From an uncultured Eubacteriales bacterium (GTDB taxonomy: Bacteria > Bacillota > Clostridia > Christensenellales > CAG-138): DNA of 30,953 nucleotides. Below are positions 7,619 to 17,105 of the stretch, piece after piece. The notes under the pieces are model-generated. The model saw only the letters and a list, made by a program, of their open reading frames with translations, had not been told where the DNA came from and ran no database searches. Within the stretch, counting starts at the first letter, position 1, and every line of letters starts with the position of its first letter. The position numbers and the translations under genes were made by a program. The stretch covers positions 1 to 30,953 of the forward strand of contig URFJ01000009.1 in the NCBI GenBank assembly GCA_900547135.1. The letters run 5' to 3'.

Positions 7619-8830
7619 CTACTCCAAATGCGTTGAACTAAAGCTGTCCTCAAATTGTATTGTAACATTAAAATTAGCATTCATGCTTTCGTACTGCCTT
7701 TTCCAGTTATACTCCTCCCATTCGCCTGTAGAATTAAATTGAATCACGGCATGCCTGCCAAATCCGAAAGCATCCGAATGTATACTTTTACAACCTTCGA
7801 ATATCCTGCTCAGTTGTTTTTCAAAGTAGTTTTCTACGTCGGACCCCATCTCGGGCCATTTGGATTCCAGAAGTTCTACGGAATCGTGCATTACACGGCA
7901 CTTTATACCTATTTCAACCTCTGCTATAGGTGTAGGATACAGGGATATGTTAACCTTTGGGGAGCCCGAGGCATGAATAAGGCACTCAATGAGGTTGCCA
8001 TCAGGGGCATGTAGAGCCAGACTACCAGTATGAAATTCTCCACGGCCTATAAGTAGATACTGTGTATCTGGGCCATTCAAGGTTCCCGTCATAACCCAGC
8101 CGTCAAATATGGCGCTTCCCATAAGGGTTGATTTCATGCCGCCTATCCGTTCAATACCGACGGTCGTATCCTCCTCCTTTGGCTCGGGTTCTTCGCCGGT
8201 TGCTTCAGACCCTTTTTTACGTTCGTCCGATATAATAGATTCGTCTATATTGCCAAGTGGAATGATAGCGTCCATTCTGCCGGCGTTTGTGCTTTCAAAA
8301 AAGGAAACGGCATTGGTAAGGGGTACATATCCTCCTATTCCATGCCTATTACTAAGGGCGGACTGCAATAATTCAGAGCTTATACCCTCTCCTGTATCCA
8401 TTCCTTGCATAAAATCACGGGCCTCCCCCTGAATTACAAGGAGATACGTAGACTGGCGTATCTTTACGGAGTCGAACGTAAACGAGAGGAAGTCCTTCAT
8501 CAACCCCTCGCGTGCAGCATCCGAAGAGAACAATATAATACTTGTGCGTGTAAAGTTAATTATGTTTGTCACAGCCGCGCGTATTATCCTCATAGCGTCA
8601 AATAGGCTTTCACCCTCAGCGCCTACCAATGTCGACTCTGTAGCTGCGTCACCTTCGGGATCCTTCGGCCCCTTTTGTATCATAAAGGTAACAAAGTATT
8701 TTAGCTGTTTTCCCTTATCAACGCCTACAGCCAACACAAATGCATGATCCTCCGGGGCGCCTTGCTGAAGGCAGCCCGTCATGCTGGTGCATAGTATAAA
8801 TATAATGAGTAAAATACTAAGCTGTTTCAT
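7619..8830 (-). CDS. gerC: Spore germination protein GerC (germinant receptor lipoprotein subunit C)
   Basis: A 403-residue lipoprotein of the GerAC family, the C subunit of a nutrient germinant receptor anchored on the outer face of the inner spore membrane. A lipoprotein signal ends in MTGC with the modified cysteine at residue 20. The mature N-terminal domain begins in the usual way (VLAVGVDKG), and the C-terminal domain contains the family-like VEIGIKCRV and a long helical tail. Between the two, around residues 205-225, is a very acidic, probably disordered linker rich in Glu, Pro and Lys. The gene overlaps gerB by 14 nt and is followed immediately by a small membrane protein gene. Confidence 0.9.
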   Translation of the reverse strand: MKQLSILLIIFILCTSMTGCLQQGAPEDHAFVLAVGVDKGKQLKYFVTFMIQKGPKDPEGDAATESTLVGAEGESLFDAMRIIRAAVTNIINFTRTSIILFSSDAAREGLMKDFLSFTFDSVKIRQSTYLLVIQGEARDFMQGMDTGEGISSELLQSALSNRHGIGGYVPLTNAVSFFESTNAGRMDAIIPLGNIDESIISDERKKGSEATGEEPEPKEEDTTVGIERIGGMKSTLMGSAIFDGWVMTGTLNGPDTQYLLIGRGEFHTGSLALHAPDGNLIECLIHASGSPKVNISLYPTPIAEVEIGIKCRVMHDSVELLESKWPEMGSDVENYFEKQLSRIFEGCKSIHSDAFGFGRHAVIQFNSTGEWEEYNWKRQYESMNANFNVTIQFEDSFSSTHLE

Positions 8831-9935
8831 TGCGGTTCTTTTTATCGCTCCTTACTGATTTTATTATTGCTACTATTGAGGCTGCCGCCAAAGGAATCAG
8901 CAATATCGCAAAACCCAAATCTGGGATTAAGCTTATAAGGCTGAACACCCATTCAGAGGTTTTTGAAATGTTATCCGATGCTATACAAATAAGAATAGCA
9001 ATGGTGCCGACACATATGGTAATAGGTCTGATATCACGCTGGTTAAAGCATTTCGCATAGAGGAACGAGGAGCCGTAGATATAAAATGAACACGTAAGTA
9101 TGGTTCCTATTAGCCATATCATTGCGGCAAACCTGTCAAACCTGATCCCAAGCGTTTCCGTGAGCATATTGATCTGCGAAAAAGGCATAGACATCCGCTG
9201 GAGCTCTGTATAGCTGTAGGTAAGTCCTATACTTAGCTGTATAATCGCGATAAGCACAAAGGCAATTAAAGAGGCTATTAGTCCCGTTCGTTTTGCATTT
9301 GCCAGACCTTGAGTTCCTCCAGTCAAGCTAAGAAGAAGAAGAAGCGGCGGCAGGAACTTAAACATGCTGGATGACGTAAACATTGCTATATCGGAGACAT
9401 CATTGCCTACGAGGGGATATAGGCGGTGGCTTTCATATCCATTCGCCGCTGCGATGATGACAACTGCAATAGATATCAGAAACAGAAGGGAGATGCAATT
9501 TGCAGTACGGCCTATTGTTTCAAGTCCCATCCACGCTAACGCAACCATTACGGGTAGTATGAACGACGCGACGGCAGTAGATGAAGCGTCGTTGGTCATA
9601 ATACGCATAAAGGCTAAAAAGTTTACAAGCGGTCCGTAAACCAACGAAACGAGTGCTAAACAAACCAAAATAGTTGTAATTTTTCCTATAACCTTACCGA
9701 AAGCAAACTCCAGCATTGTATTGAGATTTACGGTTTCACTGCGGCGTATAGCATAACTTATAAGCAAAAAGACAGCAATCGATAGCGCAAGCGCAAGGGG
9801 AAGGGATATATAAGTGGAATTTCCATTTGCATAGGCTTTAGCACTGTCTATGGAAAACATTACATTAATTAGCAACGCTATTCCGATAACATTAATAGTC
9901 TCGCGCCTTCCAATCCTTCCTTCCCTTAGATTCAT
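8817..9935 (-). CDS. gerB: Spore germination protein GerB (germinant receptor permease subunit)
   Basis: A 372-residue integral membrane protein of the GerAB/spore permease family (APC superfamily), with about ten hydrophobic segments. The B subunit is generally held to bind the germinant. Characteristic features are an N-terminal RRETINVIGIALLINVMF segment and a cluster of helices with intervening short polar loops. The ATG overlaps the gerA stop by 4 nt (ATGA), and the 3' end overlaps gerC by 14 nt, so all three are translationally coupled. The germinant cannot be predicted from sequence. Confidence 0.9.
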   Translation of the reverse strand: MNLREGRIGRRETINVIGIALLINVMFSIDSAKAYANGNSTYISLPLALALSIAVFLLISYAIRRSETVNLNTMLEFAFGKVIGKITTILVCLALVSLVYGPLVNFLAFMRIMTNDASSTAVASFILPVMVALAWMGLETIGRTANCISLLFLISIAVVIIAAANGYESHRLYPLVGNDVSDIAMFTSSSMFKFLPPLLLLLSLTGGTQGLANAKRTGLIASLIAFVLIAIIQLSIGLTYSYTELQRMSMPFSQINMLTETLGIRFDRFAAMIWLIGTILTCSFYIYGSSFLYAKCFNQRDIRPITICVGTIAILICIASDNISKTSEWVFSLISLIPDLGFAILLIPLAAASIVAIIKSVRSDKKNRNETA

Positions 9936-11524
9936 AGCTTGCTATCCCCCTTGGTATTTGTATTGTCCTCCGCCCTTTGACGCATTTTTATAACGCCCCT
10001 GATTATCAGTGGACGTCGGGAATGGGTTTTTGGCGCATATGGGCTTAAAAATGGAACCCCATATGATTTTATCGACGACATATAAGCGATAATCAATAGG
10101 GTGGTAACAGAAACGCCGAGAAGGCCCCCAAGCCATCCTGCAAATACAATCGCTAGCCTTGTATAGGTAGCGCACAATGACAGGGAGTAGTCCGGAATAC
10201 AGAAGTTCCCAAGGCCGGTCAATGCAACAAGAATCAATATCACAGAGCTTGCCAGGTTGGCAGCTACCGCTGCTTGACCAAGAATAAGGCCGCCTATTAT
10301 GCCAATGGCCTGACCAATGCTTCCAGGGACACGGATCCCTGCCTCCCTTATAAGATGAAATACTAGAAGTAGAAATATCATTTCCGCCTCCAGCGATACG
10401 TTTACGAATTTCCGTGAGGACATCAGCGTTGTAAGCACCTCTGTGGAAAGCATGTCCTGATGATATAGCGCCATTGCAATAAAAAGGCCCGGCAAAAGCA
10501 GCGATGTAATCGCGCCAAAATACCTTACAATACGAAGTATACTTCCTAGTAGAGGCTTTAAATAAGCGTCCTCAGAACTGGTCATAAGTGAAAAGAGGGT
10601 AATCGGCATTATTACAGCGGCAGGGCTGCCGTCAAGCAGTATTGCCACATGGCCCTGCATAATATGGGAAGCTGTGCGGTCAGGACGCTCAGTTATCAGC
10701 GTTTGAGGAAACGGAGAAAAGTTCTTACGTGACGCCAGCTGGTCCAATACCCCTACATCTAGTATAGTTCGCGTATCAACTGAGCTTAGCCTTCTCTTTA
10801 CCTCATTTAATAGCGTTTCATTTGCGATTCCTTCGCAATAAAGTATGCCTATACGGGTGCCGTTTTCAGAACCGCTGCCCCGAAATTCGCATACAAAGTC
10901 GGTTCGCCTGACTATACGCCTTAGAAGGGTTATGTTGGTACGTATGCTTTCGGAAAACGCTTCTTTAGGTCCAAGAACGGTTTTTTCATTTTCACTTGTG
11001 CTTACGCTCCGCTTTTCAAACCCGCGTGTATCTACAATGATTGCTGATGCATCTTTATCTATAAAGACCGCCGTCTGGCCCTCTGTGATTGCTTCCATCA
11101 CCTTATCCCAATCCATTTCGGGATTGGCTTCATTGACTGCGAATATGTTTTCTATAGCGAATTTCGCGAGCGACCCGTGAGCGCCTTCAAGGGCCCCTTT
11201 CCTCATTCCGGAGCGCAGAATGAAATCATTGATATTATTGCCATCGGCCATTCCGTTGATGAACGCCGCTGCTGCCGGAACAAGACCGCCGAGCATAAAG
11301 CGCCTTATAATAAGATCCGGGTTGATATCCTTGCGAAATTCGTTATATATACGGTCGATATTGATCTCGACGGATTCATCAACCGGCTTTTTCTTAGGTT
11401 CACTGGTATTGGAAATATCATCGGATACGCCAAATAAGCGCGGCTGTCCGCTTTCCCGTTCCAGCAGCTCGAATTCACCTGGCTCAATATCAAAGTTTAT
11501 ATTTAACCGGGACCAAATGCCCAT
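9932..11524 (-). CDS. gerA: Spore germination protein GerA (germinant receptor A subunit)
   Basis: A 530-residue A subunit with a long hydrophilic N-terminal region and about five membrane helices in the C-terminal third. Family blocks are ESIRTNITLLRRIVRR, the TERPDRTASHIMQGHVAIL segment before the first helix, and a helical region ending in the MSSIKSYGVPFLSPY block. The open frame extends to 11656, but AAGGAAGG lies 9 nt before the ATG at 11524 (MGIWSRLN), which is therefore the chosen start; ATG at 11533 is the alternative. It is the first gene of gerA-gerB-gerC plus a small fourth gene. Forespore expression would be expected for this family. Confidence 0.92.
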   Translation of the reverse strand: MGIWSRLNINFDIEPGEFELLERESGQPRLFGVSDDISNTSEPKKKPVDESVEINIDRIYNEFRKDINPDLIIRRFMLGGLVPAAAAFINGMADGNNINDFILRSGMRKGALEGAHGSLAKFAIENIFAVNEANPEMDWDKVMEAITEGQTAVFIDKDASAIIVDTRGFEKRSVSTSENEKTVLGPKEAFSESIRTNITLLRRIVRRTDFVCEFRGSGSENGTRIGILYCEGIANETLLNEVKRRLSSVDTRTILDVGVLDQLASRKNFSPFPQTLITERPDRTASHIMQGHVAILLDGSPAAVIMPITLFSLMTSSEDAYLKPLLGSILRIVRYFGAITSLLLPGLFIAMALYHQDMLSTEVLTTLMSSRKFVNVSLEAEMIFLLLVFHLIREAGIRVPGSIGQAIGIIGGLILGQAAVAANLASSVILILVALTGLGNFCIPDYSLSLCATYTRLAIVFAGWLGGLLGVSVTTLLIIAYMSSIKSYGVPFLSPYAPKTHSRRPLIIRGVIKMRQRAEDNTNTKGDSKL

Positions 11525-11665
11525 GCATACCATCCTTCCTTTCAACCTAAGTATTAACAGATTTTTTGCCAATAATACAGTAGACAGAATAGGAATGGAG
11601 CGGTTAGGGTTAAGATGGCTATAGTATAAAGAACTAAATGGGATATTACAAACCAATTAATTTAA

Positions 11666-11693
11666 TACTATGTGTAAAACTATAAAAATATCG
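11666..11693 (-). promoter_or_regulatory. Possible forespore (sigma-F/G type) promoter for gerA
   Basis: On the minus strand CATAGTA (11666-11672) is one base from the CATACTA-like -10 of sigma-G promoters. A CGATAT element (11688-11693) lies 15 bp upstream as a weak -35. This is tentative; it is proposed because the gene family is normally forespore-transcribed. Confidence 0.3.
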
Positions 11694-11775
11694 CGATAAG
11701 CTCCTGTCAAAAAATCAAGCGTTTCACACTAACAGGTTCCGAGCGAGAGCTAGCGGGCATAACTTTAGTACCGTT

Positions 11776-11813
11776 ATGAAAGCGCGCAAAGGCTTACCAT
11801 CGCGCGCTTTCAT
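11776..11813 (-). terminator. Strong hairpin after the SH3/peptidoglycan-binding gene
   Basis: A perfect 12-bp stem (ATGAAAGCGCGC, 11776-11787, with 11802-11813) encloses a 14-nt loop. It lies about 20 nt past the stop of the gene ending at 11835 and before gerA. There is no T-run on either strand, so it may be a transcript-stabilising or attenuating hairpin instead of a classical terminator. Confidence 0.5.
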
Positions 11814-11834
11814 GTTAATACTAAGCATCTGCTA

Positions 11835-13010
11835 TTAGTCCCGGGGTCTTCCAGCCCTATATGCTTCCTGTACACACGCCTGATGCCTGGGACAGGCTTT
11901 ACTGTTCTCATGCACCTTGGAGTTGTACAGGTGAATACAGAAATGTCCCCCAAAATTGTTAGAAGGGATAGGATTAGAGAGATGGGGCATTGTGTGCATG
12001 CTGGCGGCAACTGTTCTGCCTCCGTATGTAACCCATATGGGCCTTCTGTTCCACGACCAGCTGTTGTTTGATATCTCAAACATAATTTTAGTGTCGGCAG
12101 ACGTTAGGGGAACGCTGTCCGCATGATACCATCCACCAAAGCGCCGTACTCTGAAGCTAAGGCCTGTTCTTACATCGGTAATGGTGAAATTTTTGCCCTT
12201 AGCCATCCACTCAGAGCCTCCCTTAAACCAGTCAAGAAGCTCAACCGTCCCCTTTACCTGATTGAATACCGCATTATCCTTGCGTATGTTGTTGCTTGAG
12301 TCGTATATAGCGTTAAGGGTTTCCGATCCGACTATACCGTCAATGGATAGCTTTGCAAGCTCTTGAAATTCTAGTACCGCAGTCCTTGTCTTAGCTCCAA
12401 ACAGGCCGGTTATATCCGCCTTTGACAAAAATCCCCTATTATAGAGTTCCTGCTGCAACTTTCGTATATCCGCGCCTTCCATTCCCATGCGAAGCTGGTT
12501 TTCCTCAGCGGTGGCGCCGCTTGTCAGGCGGAGCTTGTCATATCTTACATAACCGCAGCTATCGCCTACCAGCGCAAAACACCACTCGCCTATCATAGCT
12601 TTAACCTTAATTCCTTGGCCACCTGTAAGCTCTTTAATTATATATGAGCTTGGGGAGGGTCCGCCATAGAGCTTAACCCCATCTTCAAGTACGTATGCGC
12701 CTCGGGTACCATTAGTATTAACAAAAAGATAATCGCCGCGTATGTACCCTACAGAGTCCTCATATAACACCCTATACCAGCCATTATCATACGCCAGAAC
12801 CTCCAAACGCGTATCAAGGGCAAGTTTGGTGATAATTTCGCATTCAGTATTAGGTTCCATACGCAAGTTTACATCGGATGAAGTAACCTGCCCATATTCG
12901 CGCTCTACGCTGTCCTCCGCATGCGACTGGAGACTCGCTGGGGTAAAAAACAGCATGCCCGCGGAAAGCAATGCGATTGAGACAGCTTGCAGAAACCTGG
13001 TATATTTCAC
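11835..13010 (-). CDS. Secreted SH3/peptidoglycan-binding protein with unknown C-terminal domain
   Basis: A 391-residue exported protein. Residues 1-31 form a signal peptide ending near SHA-E. Two bacterial SH3 domains follow (about 42-97 and 105-163; the first shows VNLRMEPNTECEII and GYIRGDYL). A PG_binding_1 domain lies at about 175-240 (LQQELYNRGF, FGAKTRTAVLEFQ, DGIVGSETL). The last 140 residues form a separate domain with H296-A-D298, H339 and a compact H356-F-C358-I-H360 motif, plus Cys373 and Cys379. I do not recognise this domain with certainty; a cell-wall enzyme with a Cys/His active site is possible. The GTG start is supported by AGGAGG 7 nt upstream. It follows the zinc-ribbon gene by 18 nt. 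Confidence 0.82.
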   Translation of the reverse strand: MKYTRFLQAVSIALLSAGMLFFTPASLQSHAEDSVEREYGQVTSSDVNLRMEPNTECEIITKLALDTRLEVLAYDNGWYRVLYEDSVGYIRGDYLFVNTNGTRGAYVLEDGVKLYGGPSPSSYIIKELTGGQGIKVKAMIGEWCFALVGDSCGYVRYDKLRLTSGATAEENQLRMGMEGADIRKLQQELYNRGFLSKADITGLFGAKTRTAVLEFQELAKLSIDGIVGSETLNAIYDSSNNIRKDNAVFNQVKGTVELLDWFKGGSEWMAKGKNFTITDVRTGLSFRVRRFGGWYHADSVPLTSADTKIMFEISNNSWSWNRRPIWVTYGGRTVAASMHTMPHLSNPIPSNNFGGHFCIHLYNSKVHENSKACPRHQACVQEAYRAGRPRD

Positions 13011-13028
13011 ATAATCGCCTCCTGTAGG

Positions 13029-13292
13029 TTATTCTTCCCTCCAGCGTTTCAGCATTGGAAACACGTCATTTAACATCTTGCGCGCAGCTCCTTCGCTCAT
13101 GTTTGGATTTGACTCCACCATGAACGGAATGCATTGTTCAATCATTTCATCCATTGAACATTCAGACGTAAACGATCCGTCCGTATAACAATAAACACAG
13201 TATTCCTCACTCTTGCTTCCGTCTGCTTCCGTTCCTAATAGCTCGTCCGTGCTAAGTGGCATAGCGCAGCTTTGACAATACTTCACATCCAT
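13029..13292 (-). CDS. Small zinc-ribbon protein (Zn_ribbon_2-like)
   Basis: An 87-residue soluble protein. CQSCAMPL at residues 6-13 and CVYCY at about 32-36 form a predicted four-cysteine zinc ribbon, as in the uncharacterised 'putative zinc ribbon domain' family. A helical C-terminal half follows. GGAGGG upstream provides the ribosome binding site. It is the first gene of a two-gene unit with the SH3/peptidoglycan-binding protein, but nothing in it points to a shared role. Function unknown. Confidence 0.8.
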   Translation of the reverse strand: MDVKYCQSCAMPLSTDELLGTEADGSKSEEYCVYCYTDGSFTSECSMDEMIEQCIPFMVESNPNMSEGAARKMLNDVFPMLKRWREE

Positions 13293-13351
13293 ATTACAAG
13301 TCTTCCCTCCAATGTTATTTTATACTGTCGTTTATACTCTGACATACCCGT

Positions 13352-13380
13352 ATTATATATCAGATCGATGTTTTGGTAAA
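13352..13380 (-). promoter_or_regulatory. Probable sigma-A promoter for the zinc-ribbon/SH3 unit
   Basis: On the minus strand, -35 TTTACC (13375-13380) and a perfect -10 TATAAT (13352-13357) are 17 bp apart, about 60 nt before the ATG at 13292. Confidence 0.5.
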
Positions 13381-13419
13381 GTGCAAATAGATTACAAAAT
13401 TTGATCCCTTTTTAAATTG

Positions 13420-16203
13420 CTACAAGGCGGGGAGGGGGTAATTACTCTTAATTATTCCGTAGTTATACTCCAACGAGCTGGTATAATTCCTTATTTCATC
13501 CAAGTCGCTGTTACCTAACGCGATATTAAGCAAGTTAATGCCGCTTTCGAGTGTAGCACGTTCGGTTTCAGGCAGGGACACAACATCGTTAAGATAGGTT
13601 TGGACAGCAGTTATCAATTCGTTTGCAGCAATGACTGCCTGGCTAAGATCATCACCGCCTCCTCCATGGTATGGCGGCGTATGCAAGCTGCATAGTAAGG
13701 CGGCATCTGAGTTTGCCGTATACTCTTCAATAGTTGCATCGGTAAACACAGCGTTTGGAATTGCGGCCAGTATATTTTCCTTTGAGAAATGGCCATACAT
13801 TGACTCGGACGATATCAACACAACGCTGCCGTTAGTGGTCCCGTATGGCTTACAGTAAATGGACGCGGGCTCATGGGAGGTTGAGCACAATTCGACAATT
13901 ACATGCATATTGCAGGATTCGGTGGGAACATCATCGCTGAAAAACCAGTCGGTAACAGGGGTATGCCCACCGGTATCATGTTTGCATGCCTCTGTAGCTA
14001 AAAGTCCCGATATTGAACATACAGTGCGCCTTTCCAAACCAAGCTGAACAGGGGAATCTTCCATAATGGGCTTATCCGTATATCCTTCATGGATCCGGGA
14101 CATAAATGCCTGCCATAGCGGGGCGGCGGAGTTTCCTCCCGTTGAACCGCTTCTTAGTTTGTTTTTATACTGATCATGCCCAACCCAAATGGATGCTGAG
14201 TAATATGGCGTCATTCCAGCAAAATATGCGCTTGTATATTCGTCGTTTGTACCGGTCTTGCCGGCCACTGTCATTCCGTCAATCTTTGCTCTTGTACCGG
14301 TACCACTGTTTACGGCATTTGTAAGCATGTCTATCAGCATGTACGCTGTGGAACGTTTGAATACCTGGCGCGTTTCCCTGATATCATTTGCATCAATTAT
14401 TATCTTGCCGTTTGAGTCGACAACACGGGTAAACGCCATGGGCTCTATGTATTCGCCTCCGTTTGCTATGGCGCCGAATGCCGCCGCCATCTCAATAGGG
14501 GTAATACCCGATGTACCAAGAGCGAGTCCTGGCCCATCGGAGTTAATCCTGGACCTGTCTATTCCAAGGTTGACCAGATAATCGGTTGACGTAGCGGGGG
14601 TAACATGCTCAAACAGCGTTCTAGCAGCCACTATGTTCAAAGAGGACACAACGCCCCGCCTTATAGTCACCGGCCCCATCCACTTGGAACTGCCAAGAGC
14701 AGGGTAACCCTTGCCTCCGTATCCTTCAATCTCGCCTGGGATATTTGCAATGATTGTAGCCGGTGAAGCTCCCAGATCAAGCGCAGGGCCATATACAGCG
14801 ATCGGCTTTATTGAGGAGCCCACAGGATTCTTGCTCATATAGGCGCGATTCCATGCTTTTTTTACTGTAGGGGCCGTTCTTCCTCCAATTATTGCCCTAA
14901 GCTCACCCGTATGATAATCGAATACCACTGCGGACGCCTGGGGCTGGATAATTCCCTGGCCAGACGTGTAATCAATGGCTGTTGATGGGTCGGCGAGCTC
15001 AGGGTACTTATCCCAGTTTGTAATTGTATCTTGTACAAGGTGCTGCATTTCTGTATCAACTGTCGTGTAGATATGGTAGCCGCCTGTTCTCAATTCGTTT
15101 TCAATAACTGTGCGGTTCTCCTTCGTATCCAGCATATCACGCTGGCTCAACATATGCGTGACAACATCGTAAACAGCGTATTCGACAAAGTAAGGCATAT
15201 CATACATCTGCTTCTGTTCTGAATATTGCAGAATTTTAACCTTATCCTTGAGAGCCATATCACGCTGTTCAGAAGTTATGAAGCCAGCGTCATACATAGC
15301 CCATATGACTGTATTTGTACGCTCTTCGGTGATGTCCATCTTATTTTGGCCTTTTTTTTCACCCTCTGTATAGGTTCGCGTATATGTATTTGCACGCGGA
15401 TTGGTATAATAGGGCTTTTGTACAAGGCCGGCTATCATAGCGCATTCCCTGATGGATAGCTCAGATAATTCTTTGCCAAAATAATCCTCGGCAGCTGCCT
15501 TTACTCCATAGTTTGACTCTCCGAGGTATACATCGTTCATATAGGCTTCTAAAATATGATCCTTGTCAAAGGTATCCTCAAGCTCCAGCGCCAAATAAGC
15601 CTCCTGAATCTTCCGCTTATAGGACTGCTCGTTTGACAAAATCTTATTTTTTATCAACTGCTGGGTTATAGTGCTTCCGCCATGGGTATTCTGATTTAAA
15701 AACGTGTTTATCATAGCGGAGGCAAGCCTTTTTATGTCTACTCCGTTATGCTTATAAAACCTAACGTCCTCAATGGCGATAACGGCGTTTTTTAGCATAT
15801 CGGGTATTTCATCGATATCAACCCAATCCCTGTATTCCAATCCTGAAAACGTAGTAATCAGGTTGCCGTCTTTATCGTAGATAAAGGAAGTACGGTCGCT
15901 CTTGGTAAGCTGAGAAACATCCAACTCAGGGGTCGTGTCCACATATGCCTTTGCGACGCCAAGCACTAAACCAAAGCATGCGCATCCAATCAGAATTAGC
16001 GCCACCATCATTACCTTTAGCGTGCTGAACAGAACCGCGAGAGGAAAGGGCTTTGTACCCTTGCGTTGCACAAACAGGTCTTTCAATTTTGTCTTTTCCT
16101 TATTGCTTGCGTCAAAGAATATGTTATCCGTATTTTCTGATTTAGAATTTCGCCTTAAAAGGGTTTTGCCGTCATGCGAATCATTTGTTTTGTAGGAATC
16201 CAT
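13420..16203 (-). CDS. Class A penicillin-binding protein (transglycosylase/transpeptidase)
   Basis: A 927-residue bifunctional peptidoglycan synthase. It has a cytoplasmic N-terminal tail of about 50 residues, one membrane helix (about 53-85), a GT51 glycosyltransferase domain with catalytic Glu145 in AIEDVRFYKHNGVD and GGSTITQQLIKN, and a transpeptidase domain. The three active-site motifs are Ser463-x-x-Lys466 (GSSIKP), Ser521-Leu-Asn523 and Lys649-Thr-Gly651. An extension of about 200 residues after the transpeptidase contains several cysteines and a helical end. It is PBP1A/PonA-like. The start ATG has AAAGGG 10 nt upstream and a sigma-A-like promoter. Its location among spore genes may be coincidental, so a sporulation-specific role is not claimed. 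Confidence 0.93.
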   Translation of the reverse strand: MDSYKTNDSHDGKTLLRRNSKSENTDNIFFDASNKEKTKLKDLFVQRKGTKPFPLAVLFSTLKVMMVALILIGCACFGLVLGVAKAYVDTTPELDVSQLTKSDRTSFIYDKDGNLITTFSGLEYRDWVDIDEIPDMLKNAVIAIEDVRFYKHNGVDIKRLASAMINTFLNQNTHGGSTITQQLIKNKILSNEQSYKRKIQEAYLALELEDTFDKDHILEAYMNDVYLGESNYGVKAAAEDYFGKELSELSIRECAMIAGLVQKPYYTNPRANTYTRTYTEGEKKGQNKMDITEERTNTVIWAMYDAGFITSEQRDMALKDKVKILQYSEQKQMYDMPYFVEYAVYDVVTHMLSQRDMLDTKENRTVIENELRTGGYHIYTTVDTEMQHLVQDTITNWDKYPELADPSTAIDYTSGQGIIQPQASAVVFDYHTGELRAIIGGRTAPTVKKAWNRAYMSKNPVGSSIKPIAVYGPALDLGASPATIIANIPGEIEGYGGKGYPALGSSKWMGPVTIRRGVVSSLNIVAARTLFEHVTPATSTDYLVNLGIDRSRINSDGPGLALGTSGITPIEMAAAFGAIANGGEYIEPMAFTRVVDSNGKIIIDANDIRETRQVFKRSTAYMLIDMLTNAVNSGTGTRAKIDGMTVAGKTGTNDEYTSAYFAGMTPYYSASIWVGHDQYKNKLRSGSTGGNSAAPLWQAFMSRIHEGYTDKPIMEDSPVQLGLERRTVCSISGLLATEACKHDTGGHTPVTDWFFSDDVPTESCNMHVIVELCSTSHEPASIYCKPYGTTNGSVVLISSESMYGHFSKENILAAIPNAVFTDATIEEYTANSDAALLCSLHTPPYHGGGGDDLSQAVIAANELITAVQTYLNDVVSLPETERATLESGINLLNIALGNSDLDEIRNYTSSLEYNYGIIKSNYPLPAL

Positions 16204-16242
16204 ATCATCATATCCCTTTCGAGTATAGATTTAACCAATGAT

Positions 16243-16272
16243 AGTATAGCATAAGGAGATATAATACGGCAA
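16243..16272 (-). promoter_or_regulatory. Probable sigma-A promoter for the class A PBP gene
   Basis: On the minus strand, -35 TTGCCG (16267-16272) and -10 TATACT (16243-16248) have an 18-bp spacer, about 40 nt before the PBP start codon. The remainder of the 192-nt divergent region holds no other clear element. Confidence 0.5.
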
Positions 16273-16395
16273 TTGACTTTACATATTGTTCATATCTCCG
16301 TGCTTGCAATACCTGCTACTTGAATATAAATGCGCTAGTTCAGTCAAAATAAAAACATAATCCTGTTATTAATAAGAAAGGCGGTAAACACACAA

Positions 16396-17070
16396 ATGTT
16401 TAGACATGAGAAAAGGCTTCTTCAAAATGTGCGCGTAGACGGCCCAAACGCCAACTATGCGGCTATGCTTCAAGAACAGCTCGGAGGCCCGCAAGGGGAG
16501 CTAAAGGCGGCCATGCAATACCTGTCCCAAAGTATGAGAATAAAGGATCCTGATATAAAGGATCTGTTTCTTGATATCGCATCCGAAGAGTTGGGGCACA
16601 TGGAGATGGTTGCCACAGCGGTCAGTCTTCTTAACGGTCACGATCCCAATGCAATGAACGCTTCCATAGGAAATATTGAGGCGCATGTTCTTTCAGGGCT
16701 TACACCAATGTTGGCCAACGCTTCAGGATATCTTTGGACAGCAGCTTATGTAAATGAAACCGGCGATTTAGCGGCCGATATTTTGTCCAATATAGCTTCT
16801 GAGCAAAGGGCAAAAGTGGTATATCAGTATCTATATCGTCAGATAAATGACAATGGTGTCAGGGAGATGATTGATTTTTTACTAAACAGAGAGGAGGCCC
16901 ATAACACAATGTTTCGGGAGGCGTTTAACCGAATACAGGATTCAGGCTCCCAGAATGACTGGGGTGTAACAAATGACTCTAGAATATATTTTGATCTTTC
17001 AAAGCCGGGTAATAATAGTTTTGATCCGGCAAAGAGTCAAGCACCTACTTTTGATTTTACATCAAAATAA
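16396..17070 (+). CDS. Manganese catalase family protein, CotJC-like
   Basis: A 224-residue ferritin-like di-manganese protein. The five expected ligands can be placed: Glu35, Glu65 and His68 (SEELGHMEM), Glu136 (SEQRA) and His169 (NREEAHN). The family decomposes hydrogen peroxide, and the CotJC branch sits in the spore coat. The C-terminal tail of about 35 residues is polar and probably disordered. Usually cotJC follows cotJA and cotJB; neither is adjacent here, so the gene stands alone and faces the PBP gene. AGGCGGT 10 nt upstream supports the ATG. Catalase activity is inferred from the intact ligands. Confidence 0.88.
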   Translation: MFRHEKRLLQNVRVDGPNANYAAMLQEQLGGPQGELKAAMQYLSQSMRIKDPDIKDLFLDIASEELGHMEMVATAVSLLNGHDPNAMNASIGNIEAHVLSGLTPMLANASGYLWTAAYVNETGDLAADILSNIASEQRAKVVYQYLYRQINDNGVREMIDFLLNREEAHNTMFREAFNRIQDSGSQNDWGVTNDSRIYFDLSKPGNNSFDPAKSQAPTFDFTSK

Positions 17071-17105
17071 TAAACAATCATATTACTAAAAGCGAAGATT
17101 AGGCT

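Noticed and set aside
11525..11656. 44-codon N-terminal extension of gerA
   Set aside because: The well-spaced AAGGAAGG before ATG 11524 and the usual GerA N-terminus favour the shorter protein.
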